64,000 nt of DNA, taken from NCBI GenBank assembly GCA_036435485.1, contig CM071601.1:185230939-185294938 (forward strand), given 5' to 3'. The DNA is from Saposhnikovia divaricata (Eukaryota; Streptophyta; Magnoliopsida; Apiales; Apiaceae). The notes under the pieces were generated by a model. The model worked only from the letters and a program-made list of their open reading frames with translations. It was not told the origin of the DNA and did not search any database. Each line of letters begins with the position of its first letter. Position 1 is the stretch's first letter. Both the position numbers and the translations under genes were made by a program. Positions 28,943 through 40,940 of the stretch are shown piece after piece.

Positions 28943-31900
28943 CTCCCCACACAAGTTGGCATTACACAAGGATTGTGTAATCCTAACTTGGAACAAATGG
29001 ACCAATGAGCAGCACTACCAAGAGTTTTAGTAAAAACGTCTGCAAGCTGTAGTTTAGTAGAAATATTGACTGGTAAAATGACTCCAGACTGCACCTTTTC
29101 TTGAATGAAATGACAGTCCAGTTCTATGTGTTTAGTACGAGCATGCTGAACTGGATTAGAAGCTATATCAATAGCAGCCTGGTTGTCACAAAAGACAGGA
29201 ACAACATAAGTAACAGGTACTTGGAAATCAGCAAGCAGATATTTTAACCACATAATCTCAATGGTGACAGAAGCTAGAGCACGATATTCTGCTTCAACAA
29301 AACTTTGAGAAACCACAGACTCTTTCTTAGCTTGCCAAGAAATGAGAGCTGAACCCAACTGAACACAGTAACCAGAAACAAACCTACCAGTAAGAGTACA
29401 ACCCCCCAGTCACTATCACAATAACTTTGAAGCTGTAAATCATTAGTAGCCGGAAAGAATAAACCCAAGCCTGCAGTGCATTTCAAATATCGTAAAACCC
29501 TGTAAACACAAGCCATGTATTTATCCCTAGGAGCTTGCATAAATTGACTTAGTAAATGAACAGGATAATTGACATCAGGTCTGGTAAAAGTCAAATATAA
29601 AAGTTTGCCAACCAAACTCCTGTCAAGAGAAGGATTATCAAGAAGAGCTCCAGAAGGAGCATCATGAAATAACTTGGTGTGTTGATCTAAAGGAATGGAC
29701 AGAGGCTTGGCATCAAGCAAATCAGTTTGCTTCAACATATCAAGAATAAATTTCTGTTGACTAAGCAAAATACCAGAATCAGACCTGGAAATCTTCAACC
29801 CTAAATAGTACTTGGCTTCTCCCAGATCTTTAAAACCAAATTTAGCATGTAAAACAGCCTTAAGAGAATGAATCATGGAAGGATTGTTGCCAGTAAGAAG
29901 AATGTCATCAACATAAATGACAGCAATAGTAAAGAAAGCACCAGCACAATGTGTAAACAAGGCATAATCTGCTAGTGACTGAGTAAAACCATAGTCAAGC
30001 AAAAAATCTGAAAGTTTTGCATTCCACGGTCTTGAGGCTGGCCTCAAACCATAAATGGACTTACAAAGTCTGCAAACCAAACCAGCAGTAGCAGCAGAAA
30101 TCTTATAACCAAGAGGCAAGTCCATATAAACCTCCTCATTCAAATCACCATGCAAGAAGGCATTATTAATGTCTAATTGAAAAATAGACCAGTTCTTGGA
30201 AGCTGCTAAAGCAATAACAGATTTTACAGTTACTCCTTTTGCAACAGGAGCAAAGGTATCATGGAAGTCAACTCCCTCTGTTTGAGTGTACCCTTTAGCC
30301 ACTAATCGAGCCTTTTACCTATCTATGGGGCTGTTTGTTTAAACTTATTTGGAGGAACTTATGGCTTATAAGCCCATAAGTCCTTATGGGGGTGTTTGTC
30401 AAAATAAGTTTTAGCTGAACTTATAACTTATAAGTTCATAACTTGAATGTTAAGAATTCTTAACTTTCAACTTATAACTTATAACTTATTCTCGATATAC
30501 GCAATATATAATATCTTTCAAATCTTCAAAACCATATATCTCTCGATACATTCATTAGAAAATTGATATGTATATATCAAATTTCCATATTCATCGAGAT
30601 CTATCCATTGATATCCATTGTTATATATAAAAAAACAAATATTTTGAAAATTATATAAAAAAGTTAACTTATAAGTTCTGATTTACCCAACCAGTCTACC
30701 GATTATAAGTTCTGATTTACCAAACACTGTAATCTCTACTCTACTTATCACTTATATGACATAAGTGCTTATAAGTTATAAGCTATTCATTTTAAGATAC
30801 CCCAAACATACACTATATCACCATTGGCCAAATCCTAAAAACCCATTTACAAGCAATGGTTTGTTTACTTGGTGGAAGGGAAACTAAAACCCATGTGTCA
30901 TTTGCTTCAAGAGCATCTAACTCCTTATTCATAGCCTCAGCCCACTTGGGATCCAAGACTGCCTTTGCAAAAGTGGAAGGCTCTTTAGACACTTGCAACT
31001 TGGCCATAAAAGCAGTATGAGCAGGAGTATAAGCATGATGAGAAACATACTGTGACAAAGGATACTTAGTAACAACAGTATTCATGGTGTGAGGGATATC
31101 ATAATCCTTCTACCAAACAGGTCTATTTGGAATTCTAGAAGATTTTCTAAGAGGAATATCAGCTTGATCTGCTAAAATATTGACCAAAGGGTCACTATCA
31201 GGTGGAGAAGTAATCCAATCCTCATTAAAATCAATAGTAGAATTTGACTAAAAAGTTTCAAAAGATGGTGAAACAGAAGAAGTTACTAATGAAGGTTGAG
31301 AAGAAGAAGAAGAAGACAAATCCAACCAAGGTTGCAAATGATGAGGATCTGATTTGTCAACAGTGGTGGTATTTGTCAAGAAAGGAAATTCTGTTTCATG
31401 AAAGACAACATGTCTTGAGATGAAAAACTATTTAGTACTTAAGTTGAATAACCTATATCCTTTATGACCAAAAGGATATCCCATAAACATAGATCGAATA
31501 GCCCTAGGTGCAAACTTATCATTTTCATGTATAGATGAATAACACAAACATCCAAACACCTTAAGATCAGTATAATCTGGAACAGTCTTATAAAGACAAA
31601 AATATGGTGTTTGATTATCTAAAATAGGAGTTGGTAACCTATTAATAATGTGGGTTGCTGTAAGTAAACATTCCCCCAAAACTGAATAGCTAAACCAGAC
31701 TAAAAACGAAGAGCCCTAGCCATAGATAGAAGTTGTCTATGCTGCCTCTCTACATTGCCATTTTGTGCAGGAGTGCCAACACAAGAATCTTGATGAATAA
31801 CCCCTTTTGAATTTAAAAAAGGAGTAAGAAATTGATTGAAGAATTCTGTCCCATGATCACTACGAAACTGTTTAATAGTAGTGTGAAAAGAATTCTCAAT

Positions 31901-34012
31901 ATAAGAGAAAAAATCAACCAACTGTTTGAACACATGTTGTTTTGTGGGTAACAAAAATTTCCAAACTGCTCTAGAGTGGTCATCCGCTATGGTTAAAAAA
32001 TACTTGCACCCAGTAGTAGTCTCATGACTATAGAGCCCCCAAAGATCAGCATGAATCAAGTCAAAAGGAAGCAAAGCATGACTTGAACTAAGAGGAAAAG
32101 GAAGATTAGTCTGTTTGGAAATAGGACAGATAGGACATGATTTATTGTGATCATCAGAAATGTAAGAAGAAACATCTGAAATGTGATGTAGAACAGAAGA
32201 AGAAGCATGTCCTAATCTCATGTGCCAGATGGCACTGAGATGCTTCTTAGAAGTGGCTGTATTAATAGAAGAAACTGAGAAGTCTGTAGAAACAGACTTA
32301 GGAATAAAAGAACATTCTAACTGGTATAAACCATCATGAAGAGCACCAGTGGCAAGAATCTCTGTTTGAGTTTTATCTTTAAGAACACATGTGGTTGGCA
32401 AGAAATCCACACTCCCCCCAGGTACTGAAGTCCATTTTGGCAAAGAAAAGAGATTATAACTAAAATGTGGTATGAGAAAAACATCTGTAAGAAAAACCCT
32501 GGGAGTGATATCAATAGATCCAGTATGTGTAACAACCACAGAATTACCATTAGGCAAGGCCACATGCACTGGTGAAGACAATTGAACAATATCCTTTAAT
32601 AAATCACTAGAGCAACACATGTGATCAGTTGCTCTAGTGTCTATTAACCAAGCAAACTTAGAAATACTAGCAGAAGCAAGATTTGATATAGAGATAACCA
32701 TACTTGTTATATAATCTTCTGGACTTTTGATGTCTTTAGGAGAACCAACAAACATGCTCATCATTTGGCTAAGTTGATTAATCTGCTGCTGCATCTTTGA
32801 CATTGGAGAACCATCATCCACTTGAGAATTAAAAGTATCAGCAGCAAGCACATGATTAACTTTTGGCAGATTTCTAAACCGTTCAGAAGAAACTGAACCA
32901 GATTTATCCACAACTGGCTGAACATTAGTAAGAGAACCTGACTTATCTTTCTTCTTCCAGTTTGGTGGATAGCCAATGAGCTTGTAACAATGTTCTCTAG
33001 TATGGCCATTGAAGTTACAAAATGAACATTTCAACACAGGCGTGGTAGAACCAACAACTGGAGAATTGACTTGACCTGCTGGCTTAGGAGAATTGAATCT
33101 CTTGTTAGTGGAAGCATTTGCAAATGCTACAACATTGGGATAGTTAGCCACAACAGAATGAACACCAACTCCTGTGGAATCTAAGATAGTAGACTGAAAT
33201 CCTTGTCTTGATTTTTCATTTTGCTTGGCAAAAGCATAAGCCTGAGTGACGGTAGGTAGAGGATTCATCAAGAGAATTTGACCTCGAACTGTTGAATTGC
33301 TATCATGTAATCCAAGCAAAAATTGTAATAGCTTCCTCTTTTGATCTCTTTCAATTAACCCTTTATGAGCATCACAAACACAGCTAACCGTAGGCTCTAA
33401 AACTGCATACTCATCCCATAGACTCTTCAATTTATGAAAATACACCTCAACAGACTTATTACCTTGCTCAAGAGTATGAATATCCTTCATTACTTGATAC
33501 ACTCGATGTCCATTGATTCCAGAAAAATGCTCAGCTAACTCATTCCAAACATCCTTTGCAGTAGTGACATAGTTCAAACCATCACTAATCTCATCAACAA
33601 CAGAATTCAAAATCCACGTGATTACCAAATCATTCACTCTCTCCCATTGTGAATAGAGAGATGAATTAGGTGTAGGCTTCTCAAATCTGCCACTAACAAT
33701 TCCAAACTTATTACGAGCATTTAATGCAATCTGCATCGAACGACTCCGTGGAGCGTAATTATCAGGACCGACTAACTTCTTAGAAATCAAAATAAGTCCA
33801 GGATGATCATTATTATGTAAAAACAGAGGATGTGAATTATTATCAACAAAATTCACATCATAATGTTGATGATTCTGAGAGAGCTATCCAGATTTCTCAG
33901 ATTTATCACAAATCATAGTAGATTTGGAACTTTCACCATTATTTCCCATAGATGTATTAGAAAAATCAGGACTAACTCCTTGAACAATATTAGCAAAACT
34001 TGTACGCATCAT
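28804..34012 (-). pseudogene. Copia C gag-pol polyprotein, broken
   Basis: Gag through part of integrase is open from 33856 down to 31700; a likelier original start is near 34012, cut off by a stop near 33885. Visible features are a zinc knuckle (CSFCNFNGHTREHC), a protease site reading DTRA where DSGA or DTGA is expected, and integrase motifs IHADLWG, FRSDHGTEF and NVERQHR. Pieces follow at 31679-31428 and 31085-30813, then reverse transcriptase (30302-29274, YVDD present). RNase H (29358-28804) is in another frame. A stop at about 31699 replaces a Gln conserved in copias A and B. A MITE splits the region before the RT. It cannot encode a working polyprotein. Confidence 0.9.
30327..30813. 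mobile_element. Tourist-like MITE inside copia C
   Basis: Ends GGGGCTGTTTG and (complement) GTGTATGTTTGGGG, with TAT on both sides (30324-30326, 30814-30816). It separates the CKWVFRI and KARLVAKGYTQ parts of the polymerase region. Confidence 0.8.
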
Positions 34013-34191
34013 GACTGTATGAATCTAGGTTTATAGATCAGAAATTGTAGAAAAACACACAAATTGAAGCTCACCGGAACAAAATTAAGGCTGAAAATCC
34101 ACACGTAGATGACCGGAATAAGATAACGATAACGATGAACTCATCGAAGATGGAAGATGATCGATGACAGTCATGGGAAGCTCTGATACCA

Positions 34192-34792
34192 TAATAGATT
34201 TGTGAATTTAACTTTGAATGTATATGTAAGTATAGATGTATAAATAGACTTGGAGCACAGGAAAAGATAGTTTGTTACTCCCTCCGTTTCAATTTATGTG
34301 TCCTGTTTCCTCTGGACACGTTTGCCAACACACATTTTTAATCGTTAATATCTTCAATTTCGTATTAGTATTAAATATAAAAACTTCACTGTATTAAAGT
34401 ACTCATAAATACGAATCCAACAAGATCACTCATGACTATATTTGGTCTTATAAATTATGGGTAAATTAGTAGTCAATCATTTATAATAAACAGTATCCAA
34501 AGTCAAAACAGGACACACAAATTGAAATGGAGGGAGTATATTTCAACAACTTAAAATGAATATATTGTATGGTCCAGTATTTATACAAGAAGAAACAGTC
34601 AACTCTAGGTTGACTAGACAGCTGGAACAAGTAACTGTTGTAAAATATAGAAATTACATCCAAACAGTAGTAGTCAAATTACACACTACTTGAGCTTGCA
34701 TAACTAACTGAATATTCGCCTTGTATTGATGTTTTCCATTTGCCACAGATAATGCACTATTTACATGTGCATTTGCTTCTTCATTCTTATTA
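34192..34792 (-). repeat. Copia C 5' LTR, interrupted by a MITE
   Basis: Same ends as the other LTR; 342 bp after removing the MITE and its duplicated TA. Confidence 0.88.
34278..34536. mobile_element. Stowaway MITE inside the copia C LTR
   Basis: CTCCCTCCGTTTCAATTTATG and its complement at the right end, with TA on each side (34276-34277, 34537-34538). The other LTR shows the uninterrupted GTTTGTTATAT. Confidence 0.92.
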
Positions 34793-35405
34793 AAAACCTT
34801 TTATATTTCGAATAGGTTAAAAATTATTTTCTTCTCAAAAGATTTAGAAATTAAAAATGATTAATTCTTTTATATTTAAATTAGATGAGCTCTAGAAAAA
34901 AAAATAAGTAATATAGTTTAGACGATTTCAAATTGTTTGAGAATTTTTCTTTATACAATAATAAAGATTGATATGCATATCTAGTTAGCAAAAAAGATGT
35001 GCAGATATTAAAAAAAAAAGAATTTGTAACAACGGTTTTCAAAAAAAAAAGAATTTGTAACAACAAATTTTCAAATTGTTACGGGAGGCCGGGAAGGAAT
35101 GGAGTGTTAACCGGCCGCTGCGCAAGAACAAACCCTTGGCGAGCAAGTTTTATTACCGTTGGTAACACTTTCCCATCTCAACTCAAAATCCATTCTTTCC
35201 TCTCTGCGATTTCTCAATTTATATCTCTCTCTGTGCATCTCACCCTCTCAAACTCTCTGTATCTCTCTTCTCTGTTGTTTTCCTGTTTTTTTATTGCTCT
35301 TCCTTTTCTATATTTCCGTGGGCATCTTCGATTTTAGATTTACAAACATATAAACTACATATTACTATTACAAGAATACAACAAGGGTTTTGGGGTTTCA
35401 TCATA

Positions 35406-36353
35406 ATGTCGAAAAAAATGATCGATCTTCCTCCGGGATTTAGGTTCAAGCCAAGGGATGATGAACTCATCAATTGCTATCTGAAACCTAGAATTATGGG
35501 ACAAAAACTCCCATGTAATATTATCAATGATGATGTTCCAGTTTACGCCCCTGATTCGACTCCCTGGCTGTTGTTTGATCTCAACAATCCTGATTATTCG
35601 ATCGACTCCACAACAAACGCTGAGAAGACTCTTTATGTGTTTACGTCCTTATCTAAGATAGCTACTAATCCCATACAAACTACTAGAACAAGATGTAATA
35701 CCCATAAGGGGGCTGGTTGCGGGGCCTGGGTACAAAGAACAAAGCGTCTTTCCATAATTGATCGGGATGATAAGGTGATTGGGGGGAAAAGGATGTTGAA
35801 TTTCGTGATTCATGACATTGATGCTCAATTTGATCTCGATAAGGCTGTTTATTTTAAGATGCATGAGTACTCTTTATGGGGGATTAATGACAATTTGGGT
35901 TCTGATCTTGTTCTTTGCAAGATTACTTTCGATCCTTGTAAGAAATCCTTTTGTAAGTTGGCTACCAAAACTACTAATCAAGTTTCAAGACGAGGTCGTA
36001 AACCGCAAAACAAAAAACCGAACAATAAGAATCTTCAAAGAAGCAGTAGTTTGACGTCCGAAAGAGTGCCTGTAACGAGTACTACTATTTACGAGGAAAG
36101 TACTAGTTCACATCCAGAAAGTTCGGTTGCAATAGATGCTAGTGTTGGTAATGGTGATTGGGCTGCAACTGCTCCTTATAACATTGGTGTTCAAGGCTTC
36201 GATGAGTTTGATAAGGGGCTGTGTTTTCATGGCCGGGGAGGTGAGGGCTTGTGTTTTGATGGCCTAGGTGGTGAGGGCCTTTATTTTGATGACCTAGGTG
36301 GTGAGGAGGATCTTCTCGAGTCTTTCGACATAGCTGGGTTCAGGAGTTTATGA
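35406..36353 (+). CDS. NAC-like transcription factor, copy A (C-terminal frameshift)
   Basis: A plant-specific NAC DNA-binding protein, intronless here. The NAC domain covers about residues 7-185: LPPGFRFKPRDDELINCYLK (subdomain A, with PRDDEL instead of PTDEEL), then DSTPWLLFDL, LYVFTSLSKI, the GAGCGAW and GGKRMLNFV region, and YFKMHEYSLWG with LVLCKI (subdomains D/E). A basic stretch (SRRGRKPQNKK) follows. Three 10-residue repeats of the type LCFDGLGGEG (residues 272-301) precede an acidic DLLESFD. Compared with copy B, one base is missing near 36343, so the frame ends after 315 residues. The lost tail, about 37 codons to a stop at 36461-36463, survives in another frame. A CT-rich leader lies upstream. 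Function is unknown; it may be a pseudogene. Confidence 0.8.
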   Translation: MSKKMIDLPPGFRFKPRDDELINCYLKPRIMGQKLPCNIINDDVPVYAPDSTPWLLFDLNNPDYSIDSTTNAEKTLYVFTSLSKIATNPIQTTRTRCNTHKGAGCGAWVQRTKRLSIIDRDDKVIGGKRMLNFVIHDIDAQFDLDKAVYFKMHEYSLWGINDNLGSDLVLCKITFDPCKKSFCKLATKTTNQVSRRGRKPQNKKPNNKNLQRSSSLTSERVPVTSTTIYEESTSSHPESSVAIDASVGNGDWAATAPYNIGVQGFDEFDKGLCFHGRGGEGLCFDGLGGEGLYFDDLGGEEDLLESFDIAGFRSL

Positions 36354-36869
36354 AGTCTGATCCAGAAGTGGAGCCACTTGAAGACGGAACTATCCACGTG
36401 CTTGGAAAAAGAAAATCTGCAGAGGAGGATGATTCGTGTCAAGCTAAGAAAATCTGTTTTTGAGATTATTAGAAATAGTAGGTTGAGTTAGTGATTGATG
36501 AATGCATTACTTGTTGTCCATACATTTGTATGATTTTTACTGAATTTATAGGTTGTCTTTTGTTGCATAACATAAGGTTTTGATTTATAACAGAATAACG
36601 TTTAGCAATCCAAGGATTTTTTGTATATCCAGTGATTTAGAAATTCAATATGTTGTGGCATACTCTAACGTTTCTTTTTATATTATAAAATATATGGTGG
36701 TGTTTTTCCGAATACAGTGTTTTCTTTTAAGTTTACATAATTTTATAGCACACCATCTTCTTCTTACTTTAAATTAAGGACTATAATGTATGTGAGTGAG
36801 TTGTGTTGATAACTAAGAAGTGGAAATATGTGAATGGGAAATTGAATCTTTGTTTAAATGCGGTTTTTG

Positions 36870-37310
36870 GTAATCAGTTTGAAGGAAATGATAACCCCCT
36901 GGACAAGACTACGACAGCTGGGGTCACTCGAACACTTACTGAATTCTTTCATTCATCTCACTACTCTTATTCAGCAAGAAAAAAGGTTGAGGAGATGTCT
37001 AAACTTGTAAGCGTACCTTTTTCTTTTGAAGATTCCAATGAGTTGATTTTGCTGACAAGTGTATAAGCAGACAAGTAAGATTTTTTTATATCTAAACATG
37101 TAATTTGTTATGCAGAAAGGGACTGTGCTAGATTCAGGAGGCAGTCATACTAGTTTCTTAATGCAGGCTTTCATGCTATCCAAGCGTTCTTTTGTCAATA
37201 TGTCAAGGGACTTTGCTTGTTACTGGCTGAGGCTTGTAATCTATATTGTGGTCATAGTCTGCACTGGGACAATCTATTTGAATGTTGGGAGTGGTTACAA
37301 TTCTATTCTG
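36870..37310 (+). pseudogene. ABCG11-like half-transporter fragment, copy A (two exons)
   Basis: Two consecutive exons of an ABCG/WBC half-transporter, known in ABCG11 for cuticle lipid export. Exon one (to 37006) gives NDNPLDKTTTAG and then YSYSARKKVEEMSK, matching the linker before the membrane domain. Its donor is GTAAGC, and the acceptor lies before 37116. Exon two (37116-37310) gives KGTVLDSGGSHTSF, LSKRSFVNMSRDFACYWLRL and CTGTIYLNVGSG, matching the first transmembrane helices. The ATP-binding domain and the rest are absent. It sits between the NAC-like gene and a truncated transporter pseudogene, with junction about 37380. Confidence 0.8.
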
Positions 37311-37379
37311 GTACTTTAATGCTTATTGCTGTTCACTTTTTGCATGTCCATCACTTTAAAACTTTTTTTTAACATTATC

Positions 37380-39628
37380 AATTGTCACAAAGAACTGTGC
37401 TATTAATGAAGTTAGTTTACTGCCCTTTCTAAACATAAAAAGGATCATCTAGGCAAACAGCTGGGATTTACTATTTTTAAAATGGAATTATTGTTGTATA
37501 AGGCCATGCTTTATAATTCTTTTTTAACGTGATTTCTACTTATTTGAAGTCTAGTTTTAATTTTTTCCCTAAAGCTTTAGTCTTTCTTATGTGACTACAG
37601 CTGGTGACTGGTTGCAGGGACCAAATGTGTTCTACCATTACACAACCCATGGCTTTGGTATGGGACAATTGGACAACTCTTTATTGCTGGTTTTGAATCG
37701 TCCATGTTTTTTGGAACAATTGTCGGATCTCTGGCTGATAAAACCTCAGTCTCTCTCCCTTTAAACATTTACTCACAGATACCTGTGATGAAATTTGACA
37801 TTAACGTGTTTCCTGTTGGGTCACTAAAATCATTTCAGGGGCAGGAGACGTGCATGCGTAACTTACTACATTACGTACATACTGAGCTGCATCATAAAGC
37901 ACTCTCCTCACTATAAAGTCCTTTAGTTGGGTTGCATTTTGGGTGGTCTTGCTACATCCTTTTATTTTCAGCATTTGAGTCGTGGCTTGTGGCTAAGCAC
38001 AATAAGGTATATGGTGCTTACAATATTAGAAAGTTTTAATGCTTGCGTGTACATTTTTGTTTATACGTCCTGTGGAAGTTGGAACACGGAAGTATGTCCA
38101 GAAGTTAAAATCTATGATGAGAACCATTTTGTGAATTGATAGAGTAGAAGTTTTTGCCTTTTTTTTTTCTTGCATCATAGACCATGTTACTTTCGTAGTT
38201 CTTTCAAGATGCATTAGAATAAAAAAGGTTGATAATTAAGCACATATCCTAGTCCTGACATTTAGTTCTTTGCCCAATTCAATTCTTAGGGTATTCAAAA
38301 TAGTATATAATGAACAGATTTATTTTTACTTCTATTATAACAAGTGTCTTGGCCAAATTTGTTTATGCTGAGAGTTGACTATGAATTTCACTTAGACTTA
38401 GCAAGTCAGATTGTGGTACATTAATATTTATAGCAAATCATATGTGCCTTTCTTATATTTTATCCTTTATGTTATCTTTTCACATCATTTTGGTTTACTT
38501 GATGCTTATCAGAGTGGTCTTTTTGAAACAGATGAGAAGATTTTATTATTGCGTGCAATACAGTCATTGTTTGAAGGGTCTATGTATACCTTTCTGTTTC
38601 TCTGGACTCCTGCTTTGAGTCCAAATGATGATGAAATTCCCCATGGTTTCATTTTTGCTACTTTCATGTTGGCATTAATGCTCAGAATTTCATTTGCGTC
38701 TCGCTTGATGGCTCACTCCTCACTTAAATTTGAGAGATATATGCAGATTGTGCTTGTGGTTTCTGCTGCCTCTCTGCTGCTTCCCATTTTAACATCGGTG
38801 ATTTTTTAATTTTTTTTTGTTTTTTGCATATTCCTACTAAGCTCGGTTTCTCGACATCTCTAAATGCTGCTTGTTTTATTTGGAACTGTTATTGGTACCT
38901 CCTTCCGAAGAGAAAGGCGGAGGTACTAAATTTGCAGGTTGTCTTCAGCTTCTTGGCTTTTGTACCTTGGAGGCTTGTGTGGGTATCTTCTGGCCATCTA
39001 TAATGAAAATGAGGTCCCAATACATTCCTGAAGAGGCTAGAAGCACCATCATGAATCTTTTCCGTATTTCTTTGAACATATTTGTGTGCGTAGCGTTGTA
39101 CAATGTATGTTTCTGAAAACTTTATTTCTTCTATGGCTTAAAATTTAGCAATAGTTTTTCAGTTCTAAAAACGACATTACAGTATAGCAACTAGTATGCT
39201 TCTCTATTCTTTCTGAGATATATAAATTGTCTTTGATGTGGATTTCCAGGTCAATGCATTCCCCATCACTATTATGTTTGGCATGTGTTCCATCTTTCTT
39301 TTCATGGCATCCCTTTTACAAAGGAGGTTGTCAGTTATTGCGGATAAAACTAGTAAGTTTTCTATTTCTCGCAACCTGCTCTAAGGTTTAGATATCTTCG
39401 TTAAAGTTTTCTTTTTCTACGGAGTTGTGTAATGGAAAAAGCAGATGATATGTACTCATCTGATTGCATCGAGTAATCTGATAGAATTGAGTGATCGGAT
39501 ATCCTCTATAAGCTATTTCTTAGACTTGCTGTCATGAGATAAAGAAAAATGTACTTCCTGCAGAGATAGAAGACTGGTCACAGTTGAGGAAGAGGGATGC
39601 AGAGGCTGAACCACTGAATGATGCTTAG
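37380..39628 (+). pseudogene. Transporter (MFSD5-family) pseudogene 1
   Basis: A paralogue of the intact gene at 20270-24281, starting inside intron 1. Exon equivalents: 37601-37744 (exon 2, frameshift near 37665, donor GT changed to CT), 37838-38006 (exon 3, one-base deletion), exon 4 missing with about 830 bp of surroundings, 38532-38797 (5), 38889-39104 (6, acceptor AG changed to TG), 39250-39352 (7), 39564-39628 (8). Exons 5-8 keep the parental lengths and the tail DAEAEPLNDA. Exon 1 is absent. It cannot make the transporter. Downstream flank matches the parental flank to about 40490. Confidence 0.93.
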
Positions 39629-40709
39629 TTTCAGAAAGTTGGGAGAAGTGGAAAAGCTCAAGACATACACTTTTGCAAAACTCAATTTAGCTATCTGGGA
39701 AGAAGTGGTTACAGAGATACTACTATCTGGCTCTTGGGCATAGGTTGCAGCGGAAACATGTAACACCTACACCTCAACTCGTGGGAAGATATATTATTCA
39801 GCTGTTGTCTACTAGTCTTGTTGTCTTCTATTATATAGGTCAAAGTTTAAGGCCTTAGTTTTGTTTAAACATTTTTGCAAATTTTCTTATTATTACACAA
39901 GCGTAAAATGGCACAAGCAATTCTTTATACTTTTTATGTGTACTACAACTATGAAAGAAAGGATTTATATAATCTTATTTTCTTTATTTAGTTCTGGCTT
40001 CAAGGATATGAGAGACTTGAGTAATGCAGATTGAATTGAATTGTACCATGTTCAGCTTATGGCCGCTCGAATTTAAGAACTCAGGGCATGCCCTGTCATA
40101 CCATGACAATTTAGACTTAATTTTCTTAATTGTTATGAAGTTATTCTACAAGCTGAATCTCAATCATCTTATAGTTGATTTTCATGAGTGAATAATACAC
40201 AAAGGTGATGTTAAATAAATCTTTTAATTTTTTTGATGATCTAAAAATTCACAATGAAACTAGTTCTCACAAAGGTACATGGCTTGATATCCTCTCTGTT
40301 TCTTCTCCAAAGAGTAACAACAGACAATGGTTGAGGTACGAGGACAGAAAAAAAATAAAATAGGTGATTCTTGTTGCCTTGTAGACGTTATATTGTCGAT
40401 TAAGTCGTGGTTAGCCGTACCTTATAATAATTTTTAATTTTTTTTGAATAATATTATATAAGAAAAAAGTCGGCAAAAAGTATCTATAATTATATTCTAT
40501 TATATCCTAAAAGTAATAGGAATAATAGTAAGCAAGTACTATTGTATTGTAGGTCAAGAGTTCGATTCTCATCTATAACATATTATTATTATAAATTTAT
40601 CCTATAACAAGAGTACTACTAAAGATCTGAGTATCAATTTTCACTAGGTACAAATAATAATAGCAATTATATCCGTAGAAGATCAAGAGTTCGATTCTCA
40701 TCTATAACA

Positions 40710-40812
<103 letters not shown>

Positions 40813-40892
40813 ATTATATCCTATAATAAGAGTACTACTAGAGGTCTAAGTATGGCTTTCACTAGCTACAAATAATAATAACAATTGCTTTC

Positions 40893-40940
<48 letters not shown>
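40893..40940 (+). repeat. (AAT)n microsatellite, inverted relative to the ATT array
   Basis: 16 units, complementary to the ATT array 80 bp upstream. Confidence 0.97.

Larger units (their letters stand above)
28603..34792 (-). mobile_element. Ty1/copia element C (old, with nested MITEs)
   Basis: LTRs lie at 28603-28942 and 34192-34792 (the latter split by a MITE). The 5-bp target duplication is AAAAC at 28598-28602 and 34793-34797. The primer-binding site (complement of TGGTATCAGAGC) is at 34180-34191 and the polypurine tract is next to 28943. LTRs differ at about 16 of 340 sites, so the insertion is the oldest of the three copias. The paralogous segment at about 59.87 kb preserves the uninserted site. 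Confidence 0.92.
27800..39165 (+). repeat. Segmental duplication, copy A (NAC / ABCG / transporter module)
   Basis: Apart from copia element C and small indels, this aligns in the same order to 58732-64000: left flank, CT-rich leader, NAC-like gene, ABCG11-like fragment and transporter pseudogene. It probably extends further; the partner copy leaves the window. Confidence 0.85.

Noticed and set aside
34999..35353. Upstream frames before the NAC-like gene (and the same at 60173-60422)
   Set aside because: CT-rich leader sequence; both copies keep the ATG at 35406/60475 as the start matching the NAC domain.
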